Shown here in pieces: positions 19,685 to 28,556 of a DNA stretch of 47,204 nt (position 1 is the stretch's first letter; each line of letters starts with the position of its first letter). The stretch lies in assembly GCF_023349125.1 (NCBI RefSeq), contig NZ_JAKIKT010000017.1, positions 1 to 47,204 on the forward strand, read 5' to 3'. The stretch is from Shewanella corallii (GTDB lineage Bacteria; Pseudomonadota; Gammaproteobacteria; Enterobacterales; Shewanellaceae). The translations under genes were made by a program, and so were the position numbers. The notes under the pieces were generated by a model that did no database searches, was not told the origin of the DNA, and worked only from the letters and a program-made list of their open reading frames with translations.

Positions 19685-21781
19685 GTGGCTCGCACAACTC
19701 CAATTGAGCGCTACCGTAATATCGGTATCTGTGCTCATGTTGACGCTGGTAAAACCACCACAACTGAACGCGTTCTGTTTTACACTGGTCTGTCTCATAA
19801 AATCGGTGAAGTGCACGATGGTGCAGCAACAACCGACTGGATGGTGCAAGAGCAGGAACGTGGTATCACAATTACTTCCGCTGCCGTAACCACTTTCTGG
19901 CGAGGCATGGATGCGCAGTTCACTGAACACCGCATCAACATCATCGACACTCCAGGACACGTAGACTTCACTATTGAAGTAGAACGTTCTCTGCGCGTAT
20001 TGGACGGTGCAGTAGTAGTATTTTGTGGCTCCTCTGGCGTAGAACCACAGTCTGAAACCGTATGGCGTCAAGCCGACAAATACGGTGTTCCTCGCATGGT
20101 GTTCGTCAACAAGATGGACCGTGCCGGCGCTGATTTCGACCGCGTGGTTGATCAGATCCGCAACCGTCTGGGTGCCACCTGTGTACCTATTCAGTTGAAC
20201 ATAGGTGCAGAAGACGCATTTAAAGGCGTTATCGACCTGATCAAGATGAAGGCAATTAACTGGAACGAAGCGGACCAGGGTATGACCTTCTCTTACGAAG
20301 AAATTCCTGCAGACTTGGCTGATAAAGCAGCTGAGATGCGTGAGTACCTGGTAGAAGCAGCCGCTGAAGCCTCTGAAGAGTTGATGGAGAAATACCTGGA
20401 AGAGGGTGATCTGTCCGAAGAGGAAATCAAGAAGGCGCTGCGCCAGCGTACCATTAACAACGAAATCGTACTGGCCACTTGTGGTAGTGCGTTTAAGAAC
20501 AAAGGTGTTCAGGCAGTACTGGATGCTGTTGTTGAATTCCTGCCAGCGCCTGTTGATGTACCTGCGATTAAAGGTATCGACGAGAAAGAGAATGAAGTTG
20601 AGCGTGAGTCCGACGACAACGCTCCTTTCTCTGCACTGGCGTTCAAGATTGCGACCGACCCATTCGTGGGTACACTGACCTTTATCCGTGTTTATTCCGG
20701 CGTGCTGGAATCCGGTGCAGCAGTGTACAACTCGGTTAAAGGCAAGCGTGAGCGTATTGGCCGTATCGTACAGATGCATGCCAACGACCGTAAAGAGCTG
20801 AAAGAAGTTCGTGCCGGTGATATCGCCGCTGCCATTGGTCTGAAAGATGTGACCACAGGTGACACCCTGTGTGATTCAGACAACAAGGTTATTCTGGAGC
20901 GTATGGAGTTCCCTGAGCCGGTAATTACTATCGCCGTGGAACCACGTTCTAAAGCCGACCAGGAAAAGATGGGTATCGCACTGCAAAAGCTGGCTGCTGA
21001 AGACCCATCCTTCCGTGTTGAGACTGACGAAGAATCGGGCCAGACCCTGATCTCCGGTATGGGCGAACTGCACCTGGACATCATCGTAGACCGTATGCGT
21101 CGCGAGTTCAGCGTAGAGTGCAACGTAGGTAAGCCTCAGGTTGCCTACCGTGAAACCATCCGCTCCGCTGTGGAAGTGGAAGGCAAGTTCGTACGTCAGT
21201 CCGGTGGTCGTGGTCAGTTTGGTCACGTATGGCTGAAACTGGAGCCAAATGAAGAAGGCGCCGGTTATGAATTCGTCAACGAAATCGTAGGTGGTGTGGT
21301 TCCTCGCGAATACATCCCTGCCGTTGACAAAGGTATCCAGGAGCAGATGAAGAACGGTGTTCTCGCTGGCTTCCCTGTTCTGGACGTGAAGGTCACTCTG
21401 TTTGACGGTTCATATCACGATGTGGACTCAAACGAGATGGCGTTCAAGGTTGCAGGTTCTATGGGCTTCAAGAAGGGTGCGCTACAAGCCAGCCCTGTGT
21501 TGCTCGAACCTTGCATGAAAGTAGAAGTCACTACACCAGAAGATTACATGGGTGACGTAGTAGGTGATCTGAACCGTCGTCGTGGTCTTATCGAAGGTAT
21601 GGATGACGGCGTGGCCGGCATCAAGATTATTCGAACTGTAGTGCCTTTGGCTGAAATGTTTGGTTATGCGACTGATTTGCGCTCTGCAACTCAGGGTCGT
21701 GCCTCATACTCCATGGAGTTTTTGAAGTACGCTGAAGCACCACAAAACATTGCTAAAGCAGTTATCGACGCGAGAAGCTAG
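19685..21781 (+). CDS. fusA: Elongation factor G
   Basis: GTPase that drives translocation and, with ribosome recycling factor, splits the ribosome. The 698-residue protein starts at GTG behind gaggg. The GTPase domain shows AHVDAGKTT (17-25), DTPGH (88-92) and NKMD (142-145). Domain IV near 480-600 has GGRGQFGHVWLKLEP and the loop that enters the decoding centre. It is cotranscribed with rpsL, rpsG and probably tufA, which starts 91 bases downstream. Confidence 0.99.
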   Translation: MARTTPIERYRNIGICAHVDAGKTTTTERVLFYTGLSHKIGEVHDGAATTDWMVQEQERGITITSAAVTTFWRGMDAQFTEHRINIIDTPGHVDFTIEVERSLRVLDGAVVVFCGSSGVEPQSETVWRQADKYGVPRMVFVNKMDRAGADFDRVVDQIRNRLGATCVPIQLNIGAEDAFKGVIDLIKMKAINWNEADQGMTFSYEEIPADLADKAAEMREYLVEAAAEASEELMEKYLEEGDLSEEEIKKALRQRTINNEIVLATCGSAFKNKGVQAVLDAVVEFLPAPVDVPAIKGIDEKENEVERESDDNAPFSALAFKIATDPFVGTLTFIRVYSGVLESGAAVYNSVKGKRERIGRIVQMHANDRKELKEVRAGDIAAAIGLKDVTTGDTLCDSDNKVILERMEFPEPVITIAVEPRSKADQEKMGIALQKLAAEDPSFRVETDEESGQTLISGMGELHLDIIVDRMRREFSVECNVGKPQVAYRETIRSAVEVEGKFVRQSGGRGQFGHVWLKLEPNEEGAGYEFVNEIVGGVVPREYIPAVDKGIQEQMKNGVLAGFPVLDVKVTLFDGSYHDVDSNEMAFKVAGSMGFKKGALQASPVLLEPCMKVEVTTPEDYMGDVVGDLNRRRGLIEGMDDGVAGIKIIRTVVPLAEMFGYATDLRSATQGRASYSMEFLKYAEAPQNIAKAVIDARS

Positions 21782-21872
21782 ATTTTCAGCACGACGCTGG
21801 TATAACTGTTAATTTGTTTGATATTGGTCGGTTCCCCCGAGCCGGCCTCTCTCGAAAAGAAAGGAACATATC

Positions 21873-23057
21873 GTGGCTAAAGAGAAATTTGAACGTAGCA
21901 AACCGCACGTAAACGTGGGCACCATTGGTCACGTTGACCATGGTAAAACTACCCTGACCGCAGCTATCTCTACCGTACTGTCAAAAGTATACGGTGGTGA
22001 AGCTAAAGACTTCGCATCTATCGATAACGCTCCAGAAGAGCGTGAGCGTGGTATTACCATCAATACCTCTCACATCGAATACGATACTCCAACCCGTCAC
22101 TACGCACACGTAGACTGCCCAGGCCACGCTGACTATGTTAAAAACATGATCACTGGTGCTGCTCAGATGGACGGCGCTATCCTGGTAGTAGCTTCTACTG
22201 ACGGTCCAATGCCACAGACTCGTGAGCACATCCTGCTGTCTCGTCAGGTAGGTGTACCTTTCATCATCGTGTTCATGAACAAGTGTGACATGGTAGACGA
22301 TGAAGAGCTGCTGGAACTGGTAGAGATGGAAGTTCGTGAACTGCTGTCTGAGTACGATTTCCCAGGTGATGACCTGCCAGTAATTCAGGGTTCTGCTCTG
22401 AAAGCTCTGGAAGGTGACGCTGCTTGGGAAGCTAAGATCGTTGAACTGGCTGAAGCTCTGGATACTTACATCCCTGAGCCAGAGCGTGACATCGATAAGC
22501 CATTCCTGCTGCCAATCGAAGACGTATTCTCTATCTCTGGTCGTGGTACTGTAGTAACTGGCCGTGTAGAGCGTGGTATCATTCGCGTAGGTGAAGAAGT
22601 AGAAATCGTTGGTATCAAAGAGACCACCAAGACTACTTGTACCGGCGTAGAAATGTTCCGTAAGCTGCTGGACGAAGGCCGTGCTGGTGAGAACTGTGGT
22701 GTTCTGCTGCGTGGTACTAAGCGTGACGAAGTTGAGCGTGGTCAAGTACTGGCTAAGCCAGGCACCATCACTCCTCACACCAAGTTCGAGTCTGAAGTAT
22801 ACGTACTGTCTAAAGAAGAAGGTGGTCGTCACACTCCATTCTTCAAGGGCTACCGCCCACAGTTCTACTTCCGTACTACTGACGTAACCGGTACCATCGA
22901 ACTGCCAGAAGGCGTTGAAATGGTAATGCCTGGTGACAACATCAAGATGGTTGTTACCCTGATTGCTCCAATCGCGATGGACGAAGGTCTGCGCTTTGCA
23001 ATCCGTGAAGGTGGCCGTACCGTTGGTGCTGGTGTTGTTGCTAAGATCCACGAATAA
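21873..23057 (+). CDS. tufA: Elongation factor Tu (second copy)
   Basis: Second gene for EF-Tu, with a product identical to that of 5068-6252 (394 residues, same GTPase motifs). This copy starts with GTG behind AAAGGAA, differs at the third base of codons 11 and 18, and is otherwise the same through the terminator. It is the last gene of the str operon after fusA. Two tuf copies are usual in gammaproteobacteria and supply the most abundant protein of the cell. Confidence 0.99.
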   Translation: MAKEKFERSKPHVNVGTIGHVDHGKTTLTAAISTVLSKVYGGEAKDFASIDNAPEERERGITINTSHIEYDTPTRHYAHVDCPGHADYVKNMITGAAQMDGAILVVASTDGPMPQTREHILLSRQVGVPFIIVFMNKCDMVDDEELLELVEMEVRELLSEYDFPGDDLPVIQGSALKALEGDAAWEAKIVELAEALDTYIPEPERDIDKPFLLPIEDVFSISGRGTVVTGRVERGIIRVGEEVEIVGIKETTKTTCTGVEMFRKLLDEGRAGENCGVLLRGTKRDEVERGQVLAKPGTITPHTKFESEVYVLSKEEGGRHTPFFKGYRPQFYFRTTDVTGTIELPEGVEMVMPGDNIKMVVTLIAPIAMDEGLRFAIREGGRTVGAGVVAKIHE

Positions 23058-23081
23058 TTTCGTGTCTTAATGACAAACCTG

Positions 23082-23109
23082 AAAAGGGAAGCTTCGGCTT
23101 CCCTTTTTT
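23082..23109 (+). terminator. Intrinsic terminator after tufA
   Basis: The same UUCG-capped 11-pair stem as after tufB (23082-23092 with 23097-23107) and a T-run. It separates the str operon from the S10 operon. Confidence 0.95.
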
Positions 23110-23149
23110 ATTGCCCGTGTTCTGCCGAGGGCAGGGGAGGACAAAGGGC

Positions 23150-23178
23150 TTGGCTGATATTAAAAAAGCCTATATAAT
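23150..23178 (+). promoter_or_regulatory. S10 operon promoter P1
   Basis: TTGGCT (23150-23155), 17 bases, TATAAT (23173-23178), then GC-rich cgcgc. Confidence 0.65.
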
Positions 23179-23232
23179 TCGCGCACTTTGAAAGTGATGC
23201 GCCAAATACTGGTTGCAATTCACACAGTGGGC

Positions 23233-23260
23233 TTGATCAATAGCGTCAGCTATGTATAAT
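23233..23260 (+). promoter_or_regulatory. S10 operon promoter P2
   Basis: TTGATC (23233-23238), 16 bases, TATAAT (23255-23260), followed by gtgcccc. It lies 82 bases after P1, giving a tandem pair before rpsJ. Confidence 0.65.
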
Positions 23261-23267
23261 GTGCCCC

Positions 23268-23406
23268 TCGCTACTTAAAGTTAGCGACAGTTATGCAGCA
23301 AATCTGAGCTGATAACTTAATTACAGCGACTCCGATTGGGAGTCGAACGGTTAAATCATCTCGCTCTGTCTTTCTCCCAGGAGAAACGGCTAGAGGGTGA
23401 TTTTTT
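23268..23406 (+). promoter_or_regulatory. S10 operon leader with attenuator-like hairpin
   Basis: Three hairpins follow P2: tcgcta (23268-23273) / tagcga (23282-23287); cgactcc (23327-23333) / ggagtcg (23339-23345); and tttctcc (23371-23377) / ggagaaa (23380-23386) with outer ctct/agag pairs. The last is followed, after a short gap, by six T residues at 23401-23406. In E. coli, L4 acts on the S10 leader to stop transcription at a U-rich site past such hairpins and also blocks translation. The same mechanism is inferred, not shown. Confidence 0.6.
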
Positions 23407-23433
23407 ATGTGTCCATTTTAGGAGCTCTGGTCA

Positions 23434-23745
23434 ATGCAGAACCAAAGAATCCGTATCCGCTTGAAGGGTTTCGATCATCGTTTGATCGATCAATCAACCG
23501 CGGAAATCGTTGAAACTGCTAAACGTACTGGCGCCCAGGTACGTGGTCCTATCCCACTGCCTACTCGCAAAGAGCGTTTCACCGTTTTGATCTCTCCGCA
23601 CGTTAATAAAGATGCTCGTGACCAGTACGAACTGCGTACTCACAAGCGTCTGGTTGACATCGTTGAACCAACCGAAAAGACCGTTGACGCTCTGATGCGT
23701 CTGGATCTGGCGGCTGGTGTTGATGTCCAGATTAGCTTGGGTTAA
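23434..23745 (+). CDS. rpsJ: 30S ribosomal protein S10
   Basis: S10 is part of the 30S head and, as NusE with NusB, binds rRNA boxA in antitermination; it also contacts NusG. The 103-residue length equals E. coli S10. RIRIRLKGFDHRLIDQS at the start and RTHKRLVDI near 68-76 are family hallmarks. It is the first gene of the S10 operon behind a structured leader, with an AGGAG ribosome binding site. Confidence 0.98.
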   Translation: MQNQRIRIRLKGFDHRLIDQSTAEIVETAKRTGAQVRGPIPLPTRKERFTVLISPHVNKDARDQYELRTHKRLVDIVEPTEKTVDALMRLDLAAGVDVQISLG

Positions 23746-23773
23746 TTGAGATCCTTTAGAAGAGGTTTGAGAG

Positions 23774-24412
23774 ATGGCTATCGGTCTTATTGGTCGTAAA
23801 GTGGGTATGACCCGCATCTTCACTGAAGATGGCGCGTCTATCCCTGTTACAGTAATTGAAGTAGAAGCGAACCGCGTTACTCAGGTTAAGACCCTGGAAA
23901 ACGACGGCTACCGCGCTCTTCAAGTTACTACCGGCACCAAAAAAGCCAATCGCATCACTAAGCCAGAAGCTGGCCACTTTGCCAAGGCGGGCGTTGAAGC
24001 CGGTCGTGGTCTGTGGGAAATGCGTCTGGCCGACGGTGAAGGCGAAGGCATTGAAGTTGGTGCTGAGCTGAAAGTTGAAATCTTCGCTGACGTAGCGAAA
24101 GTAGATGTTACTGGTCAGTCTAAGGGTAAAGGTTTCCAGGGTGGCGTTAAGCGCTGGAACTTCCGTACTCAGGACATGACTCACGGTAACTCTCTGGCAC
24201 ACCGCGCTAACGGTTCTATCGGTCAGAACCAGACGCCAGGTCGTGTATTCAAAGGTAAGAAAATGTCAGGCCACATGGGTGCCGAGCAAGTTACCACTCA
24301 GAATCTGGACGTAGTACGTGTAGATGCAGAGCGTAACCTGATCCTGGTAAAAGGTGCCGTTCCTGGCGCTACCAACGGTAACCTGATTATCAAGCCTGCC
24401 GTTAAAGCTTAA
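23774..24412 (+). CDS. rplC: 50S ribosomal protein L3
   Basis: Early-assembly protein whose extension reaches toward the peptidyl transferase centre. The 212 residues include MAIGLIGRKVGMTRIF at the start. The central extension has KGFQGGVKRWNF and GSIGQNQTPGRVFKGKKM, where the glutamine N-methylated by PrmB in E. coli lies. The next gene, rplD, is 17 bases away. Confidence 0.98.
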   Translation: MAIGLIGRKVGMTRIFTEDGASIPVTVIEVEANRVTQVKTLENDGYRALQVTTGTKKANRITKPEAGHFAKAGVEAGRGLWEMRLADGEGEGIEVGAELKVEIFADVAKVDVTGQSKGKGFQGGVKRWNFRTQDMTHGNSLAHRANGSIGQNQTPGRVFKGKKMSGHMGAEQVTTQNLDVVRVDAERNLILVKGAVPGATNGNLIIKPAVKA

Positions 24413-24429
24413 GGTCTGAGGAGATAGTA

Positions 24430-25035
24430 ATGGAATTGGTATTGAAAGACGCTAACAGCGCTCTTGAAGTTTCCGAAACTACCTTCGGCCGTGACTTTAA
24501 TGAAGCACTGGTTCACCAGGTAGTTGTAGCGTTCGCTGCAAACGCGCGTCAGGGCACTCGTGCTCAGAAGACTCGCGCAGAAGTAATTGGTTCTGGCAAA
24601 AAGCCATGGCGCCAAAAAGGTACCGGCCGCGCTCGTGCGGGTGGTGTCAAGGGCCCAATCTGGCGTGGAGGCGGTGTATCTTTCGCTGCTAAGCCTCAAG
24701 ATCACAGCCAGAAAGTGAACAAGAAGATGTACCGCGGTGCTCTGAAGAGCATTCTGTCTGAGCTGGTACGTCAGGACCGTCTGATCGTTGTTGAGAAGTT
24801 CGGTGTTGAAGCTCCTAAAACTAAAGAGCTGAAAGCCAAGCTGGCCGCAATGGATCTGCAAGACGTGTTGATCGTTACTGCTGAAGTAGACGAGAACCTG
24901 TTCCTGGCAGCTCGCAACCTGTACAAGGTAGACGTTCGTGATGTAGCTGGTATCGACCCAGTAAGCCTGATCGCGTTCGACAAAGTGCTGGTAACTGCTG
25001 ATGCTGTTAAGCAAATCGAGGAGATGCTGGCATGA
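24430..25035 (+). CDS. rplD: 50S ribosomal protein L4
   Basis: L4 lines the peptide exit tunnel and in E. coli is the autogenous repressor of the S10 operon. The 201-residue length equals E. coli. The tunnel loop is seen as GSGKKPWRQKGTGRARAG at about 56-73, the macrolide-relevant region, with Lys and Gly residues of the wild type. Its stop codon overlaps the start of rplW (ATGA), so the two are translationally coupled. Confidence 0.98.
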   Translation: MELVLKDANSALEVSETTFGRDFNEALVHQVVVAFAANARQGTRAQKTRAEVIGSGKKPWRQKGTGRARAGGVKGPIWRGGGVSFAAKPQDHSQKVNKKMYRGALKSILSELVRQDRLIVVEKFGVEAPKTKELKAKLAAMDLQDVLIVTAEVDENLFLAARNLYKVDVRDVAGIDPVSLIAFDKVLVTADAVKQIEEMLA

Positions 25036-25334
25036 TCCGCGAAGAACGTTTGCTAAAAGTTATTCTGGCTCCACACATCTCTGAAAAGAGCACTGTGGTA
25101 GCTGAAAAGACCAACACTGTAGTTTTCCGCGTAGCTATCGATGCCACTAAGGCAGAGGTCAAAGCTGCTGTTGAAAAACTGTTTGAAGTTGAAGTAGCTG
25201 GTGTTCGCACTCTGGTAAACAAAGGCAAAACCAAGCGTCACGGTGCCCGTATGGGTCGTCGTAGCGACTGGAAAAAAGCCTACGTGACCCTGGCTGCCGG
25301 TGCCGACATCGACTTCGTTGGCGCTGAAGCATAA
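25032..25334 (+). CDS. rplW: 50S ribosomal protein L23
   Basis: L23 sits at the tunnel exit and docks trigger factor and the signal recognition particle. The 100-residue protein has the family start EERLLKVILAPHISEKST and the basic loop NKGKTKRHGARMGRRSDWKKAYVTL. It overlaps rplD by four bases and lies 11 bases before rplB. Confidence 0.98.
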   Translation: MIREERLLKVILAPHISEKSTVVAEKTNTVVFRVAIDATKAEVKAAVEKLFEVEVAGVRTLVNKGKTKRHGARMGRRSDWKKAYVTLAAGADIDFVGAEA

Positions 25335-25345
25335 GGAGATTACAA

Positions 25346-26170
25346 ATGGCAATTGTTAAATGTAAGCCAACTTCTCCAGGTCGTCGCCACGTAGTTAAAG
25401 TGGTTAACGCTGACCTGCACAAGGGTAAGCCTTTTGCTGGCCTGCTGGCTAAGAAGTCTAAGTCCGGTGGTCGTAATAACACCGGTCGTATCACCACCCG
25501 TCATATCGGTGGTGGTCATAAGCAACACTACCGTTTGATCGACTTCAAGCGTAACAAAGACGGTATCCCAGGTAAGGTTGAGCGTTTGGAATATGATCCA
25601 AACCGTACTGCTCACATCGCCCTGGTACTGTACGCTGACGGTGAGCGTCGTTATGTTCTGGCTGCCAAAGGCATGAAGGCTGGTGACGTGATCAAGTCCG
25701 GTATCGATGCTGATATCAAAGTAGGTAACGCTCTGCCTCTGCGCAACATTCCAGTGGGTTCTGTAGTTCACGCTGTTGAAATGAAGCCAGGTAAAGGCGC
25801 TCAGATCGCTCGTTCTGCCGGTGCATACGTACAGGTAGTAGCGCGTGACAACGCTTACGCAACTCTGCGTCTGCGTTCTGGCGAAATGCGTAAAGTTCCA
25901 GTTGATTGCCGCGCCACCCTGGGTGAAGTTGGTAACGCTGAACACATGCTGCGTCAGCTGGGTAAAGCTGGTGCTAAGCGCTGGAGAGGCGTTCGCCCAA
26001 CCGTTCGCGGTGTTGCAATGAACCCTGTAGATCACCCACATGGTGGTGGTGAAGGTCGTACTTCCGGTGGTCGTCACCCAGTGACTCCATGGGGTGTGCC
26101 AACCAAGGGTTATAAGACTCGCAGCAACAAGCGCACTGACAAGTACATCGTACGTCGTCGTAATAAGTAA
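25346..26170 (+). CDS. rplB: 50S ribosomal protein L2
   Basis: One of the most conserved ribosomal proteins, needed for subunit association and peptidyl transferase activity. The 274 residues carry KSGGRNNTGRIT near 39-50 and, near the C-terminus, VRGVAMNPVDHPHGGGEGR, with the conserved histidine of the peptidyl transferase region. An AAGGAG ribosome binding site precedes the ATG. Confidence 0.99.
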   Translation: MAIVKCKPTSPGRRHVVKVVNADLHKGKPFAGLLAKKSKSGGRNNTGRITTRHIGGGHKQHYRLIDFKRNKDGIPGKVERLEYDPNRTAHIALVLYADGERRYVLAAKGMKAGDVIKSGIDADIKVGNALPLRNIPVGSVVHAVEMKPGKGAQIARSAGAYVQVVARDNAYATLRLRSGEMRKVPVDCRATLGEVGNAEHMLRQLGKAGAKRWRGVRPTVRGVAMNPVDHPHGGGEGRTSGGRHPVTPWGVPTKGYKTRSNKRTDKYIVRRRNK

Positions 26171-26184
26171 TAAGAGGATTCGCC

Positions 26185-26463
26185 ATGCCACGTTCTCTCA
26201 AGAAAGGTCCATTCATTGACCTGCACTTGCTGAAGAAGGTAGAGAAAGCGGTAGAAGCCGGTGACAAAAAGCCTATCAAGACTTGGTCTCGCCGCTCAAT
26301 GATCATCCCACAAATGATTGGGTTGACTATCGCTGTCCATAATGGTCGTCAGCACGTACCTGTTTTCGTAACTGACGAAATGATCGGCCACAAACTTGGT
26401 GAATTCTCACCAACTCGCACTTATCGCGGCCATGCTGCTGATAAGAAAGCGAAGAAGCGCTAA
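26185..26463 (+). CDS. rpsS: 30S ribosomal protein S19
   Basis: 30S head protein that contacts S13 and the 16S rRNA and forms an inter-subunit bridge. The 92-residue length equals E. coli S19. PRSLKKGPFIDLHLLKKV at the start and the GHKLGEFSPTRTYRGHA tail motif are clear. It lies between rplB and rplV with short gaps. Confidence 0.98.
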   Translation: MPRSLKKGPFIDLHLLKKVEKAVEAGDKKPIKTWSRRSMIIPQMIGLTIAVHNGRQHVPVFVTDEMIGHKLGEFSPTRTYRGHAADKKAKKR

Positions 26464-26478
26464 TACGGGAGGAATAAG

Positions 26479-26811
26479 ATGGAAGTTCTAGCTAAACATC
26501 GTTTTGCCCGTACGTCTCCGCAGAAAGCGCGCTTGGTAGCTGATCAGATCCGCGGCCTGCCTGTAGCAAAGGCCCTGGAAATTCTGACTTTCAGCCCTAA
26601 GAAAGCAGCCGTACTGGTAAAGAAAGTAGTTGACTCTGCAATCGCAAACGCTGAGCACAACGAAGGCGCAGACATCGATGAGCTGAAAGTTGCTAAGGTT
26701 TTCGTAGACGAAGGCCCAGTAATGAAGCGCATCATGCCACGTGCGAAAGGTCGTGCCGATCGTATCATCAAGCGTACCAGCCACATCACTGTGGTTGTAT
26801 CAGATCGCTAG
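26479..26811 (+). CDS. rplV: 50S ribosomal protein L22
   Basis: L22 contacts all domains of 23S rRNA and its hairpin narrows the exit tunnel. The 110-residue length equals E. coli. The start ...AKHRFARTSPQKARLVADQI and the beta-hairpin KRIMPRAKGRADRI (about 83-96), the site of macrolide-resistance changes in other species, are both of normal form here. rpsC begins 9 bases later. Confidence 0.98.
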   Translation: MEVLAKHRFARTSPQKARLVADQIRGLPVAKALEILTFSPKKAAVLVKKVVDSAIANAEHNEGADIDELKVAKVFVDEGPVMKRIMPRAKGRADRIIKRTSHITVVVSDR

Positions 26812-26820
26812 GAGAGAGCA

Positions 26821-27510
26821 ATGGGACAGAAAGTACATCCTAATGGTATCCGTCTGGGTATCACTAAGCCTTGGATCTCTACCTGGTACGCAGATAAGTC
26901 AGACTATGCAAATAATCTGAACAGCGACTGGGAAGTGCGTAAGTTTCTGGAAAAGAAACTGAAAGCAGCTTCAGTATCCAAGATCGTTATCGAACGCCCA
27001 GCGAAAAGCATCCGCGTTACTATTCACACTGCCCGTCCAGGTGTTGTGATTGGTAAGAAAGGTGAAGACGTTGAAGTATTGCGTGCAGAAGTAGCCCGTA
27101 TCACTGGCACTCCTGCGCAAATCAACATCGCTGAGATCCGTAAGCCTGAGCTGGACGCTAAGCTGGTAGCCGATTCTATCGGTCAGCAGCTGGAGCGTCG
27201 CGTTATGTTCCGTCGTGCTATGAAGCGCGCTGTACAGAACGCTATGCGTATCGGTGCCCAAGGTATCAAAGTTGAAGTTAGTGGCCGTTTAGGCGGCGCT
27301 GAAATTGCGCGTTCCGAGTGGTACCGCGAAGGCCGTGTGCCTCTGCATACCCTGCGTGCTGACATCGACTATGCGACTTCTGAGAGCCACACCCAGTATG
27401 GTGTGATCGGCATTAAAGTTTGGATCTTCAAAGGTGAAGTTCTGGACGGTATGCTGCCTCAGATCGAAGAGCCGAAGCAGCAGCCTAAGCGCAAGCCTCG
27501 TAACAAGTAG
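26821..27510 (+). CDS. rpsC: 30S ribosomal protein S3
   Basis: S3 lines the mRNA entry channel and has helicase-related basic residues. The 229 residues contain MGQKVHPNGIRLGITKPW at the start, the KH domain with GVVIGKKGEDVE (about 73-84), and a C-terminal domain with RSEWYREGRVPLHTLRADI. The lysine- and proline-rich tail ends in KPRNK. An AGGAGAG ribosome binding site precedes the ATG. Confidence 0.98.
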   Translation: MGQKVHPNGIRLGITKPWISTWYADKSDYANNLNSDWEVRKFLEKKLKAASVSKIVIERPAKSIRVTIHTARPGVVIGKKGEDVEVLRAEVARITGTPAQINIAEIRKPELDAKLVADSIGQQLERRVMFRRAMKRAVQNAMRIGAQGIKVEVSGRLGGAEIARSEWYREGRVPLHTLRADIDYATSESHTQYGVIGIKVWIFKGEVLDGMLPQIEEPKQQPKRKPRNK

Positions 27511-27521
27511 GAGAGCCCGCA

Positions 27522-27932
27522 ATGCTGCAACCTAAACGTATGAAGTTCCGTAAGATGCACAAAGGCCGCAACCGCGGTCTGGCTGCAGGCACTGAAGTAA
27601 GCTTCGGTTCCTTCGGTCTGAAAGCAGTTGGCCGCGGCCGTTTGACTGCTCGTCAGATTGAATCTGCGCGTCGTGCCATGACACGTCATATTAAGCGTCA
27701 AGGCAAAATCTGGATCCGTGTGTTCCCAGACAAGCCAATTACCTCTAAGCCTCTTGAAGTGCGTATGGGTAAAGGTAAAGGTAACGTTGAATACTGGGTA
27801 TGCCAGATTCAGCCTGGTAAGGTACTCTACGAAATGAACGGCGTTTCTGAAGAGCTGGCTCGCGAAGCTTTCGCACTGGCTGCTGCTAAACTGCCTATCA
27901 AGACTACCTTCGTAACTAAGACGGTGATGTAA
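27522..27932 (+). CDS. rplP: 50S ribosomal protein L16
   Basis: Late-assembly protein at the A-site side of the peptidyl transferase centre. The 136-residue length equals E. coli L16. MLQPKRMKFRKMHKGRNRG and the RVFPDKPITSKPLEVRMGKGKG stretch (given in overlapping parts: PDKPITSKP, EVRMGKGKGN) identify it. Its stop codon overlaps the rpmC start by one base (TAATG). Confidence 0.98.
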   Translation: MLQPKRMKFRKMHKGRNRGLAAGTEVSFGSFGLKAVGRGRLTARQIESARRAMTRHIKRQGKIWIRVFPDKPITSKPLEVRMGKGKGNVEYWVCQIQPGKVLYEMNGVSEELAREAFALAAAKLPIKTTFVTKTVM

Positions 27933-28123
27933 TGAAAGCGAGCGAACTGAGAGAAAAGAGCGTTGAAGAACTGAACGCTGAATTACTTGGTCTGCTGCGT
28001 GAGCAGTTTAACCTGCGTATGCAACACGCTACTGGCCAGCTGAGCCAAACTCATCAGCTGAAGACAGTGCGCCGTAACATTGCGCGTGTTAAGACCATTA
28101 TTACTTCTAAGGCGGGTGCATAA
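27932..28123 (+). CDS. rpmC: 50S ribosomal protein L29
   Basis: Small helical protein beside L23 at the tunnel exit. The 63-residue length equals E. coli. ASELREKSVEELNAELLGLL and the QLSQTHQLKTVRRNIAR segment are typical. It overlaps its neighbours by one base on each side, so translation of rplP, rpmC and rpsQ is coupled. Confidence 0.97.
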   Translation: MKASELREKSVEELNAELLGLLREQFNLRMQHATGQLSQTHQLKTVRRNIARVKTIITSKAGA

Positions 28124-28371
28124 TGTCTGACAAAATCCGTACTTTGCAGGGTCGCGTGACCAGCAACAAAATGGACAAGTCCATCACTGTTGCCGTTGAG
28201 CGTCAGGTGAAACACCCTATCTATGGTAAGTACATCAAGCGTACTACCAAGATTCATGCACACGACGAAACTAACCAGTGCAATGAAGGCGACGTAGTCA
28301 CTATTCGTGAATGCCGCCCTCTGTCCAAGACCAAGTCTTGGACTCTGGTAGATGTTGTTGCAAAAGCCTAA
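28123..28371 (+). CDS. rpsQ: 30S ribosomal protein S17
   Basis: Primary 16S rRNA-binding protein of the 30S body, with an OB fold. The 82 residues show LQGRVTSNKMDKSITVAVE and the loop HPIYGKYIKRTTKIHAHDE in overlapping parts, ending in WTLVDVV. It is the last gene of the S10 operon, followed by a terminator. Confidence 0.97.
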   Translation: MSDKIRTLQGRVTSNKMDKSITVAVERQVKHPIYGKYIKRTTKIHAHDETNQCNEGDVVTIRECRPLSKTKSWTLVDVVAKA

Positions 28372-28392
28372 TCGATAGATAAGGCACTTGGT

Positions 28393-28429
28393 AAACGGCT
28401 CCGAAATAATTTGGGGCCGTTTGTTTTTT
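28393..28429 (+). terminator. S10 operon terminator
   Basis: Ten-pair stem aaacggctcc (28393-28402) / ggggccgttt (28413-28422) with one G-U pair, then a T-rich tail. It separates the S10 and spc operons. Confidence 0.85.
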
Positions 28430-28455
28430 AATACTACCAAACCCTAATTGTTGGT

Positions 28456-28464
28456 GTTATACTT
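28456..28464 (+). promoter_or_regulatory. spc operon promoter (extended -10)
   Basis: TGT followed by TATACT (28459-28464) forms an extended -10 element 92 bases before rplN. No good -35 box is visible at the right distance, which is tolerable for extended -10 promoters. Its place right after the S10 terminator matches the E. coli spc promoter. Confidence 0.5.
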
Positions 28465-28556
28465 GCGCGCCATTTTTGACCAAATTCGGCAAAAATGAGT
28501 GTATATTTCACCCCGTGTTGGGGCATTTGTGTAGTAACGATAGCGGAGCACTTAAA

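Larger units (their letters stand above)
21873..23109 (+). repeat. tuf repeat, copy 2 (gene plus terminator)
   Basis: Direct repeat of 5068-6304, with identity unbroken from 21927 to 23109. Flanking bases on both sides (before the start codon and after the T-run) are unrelated between the copies. Confidence 0.95.
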
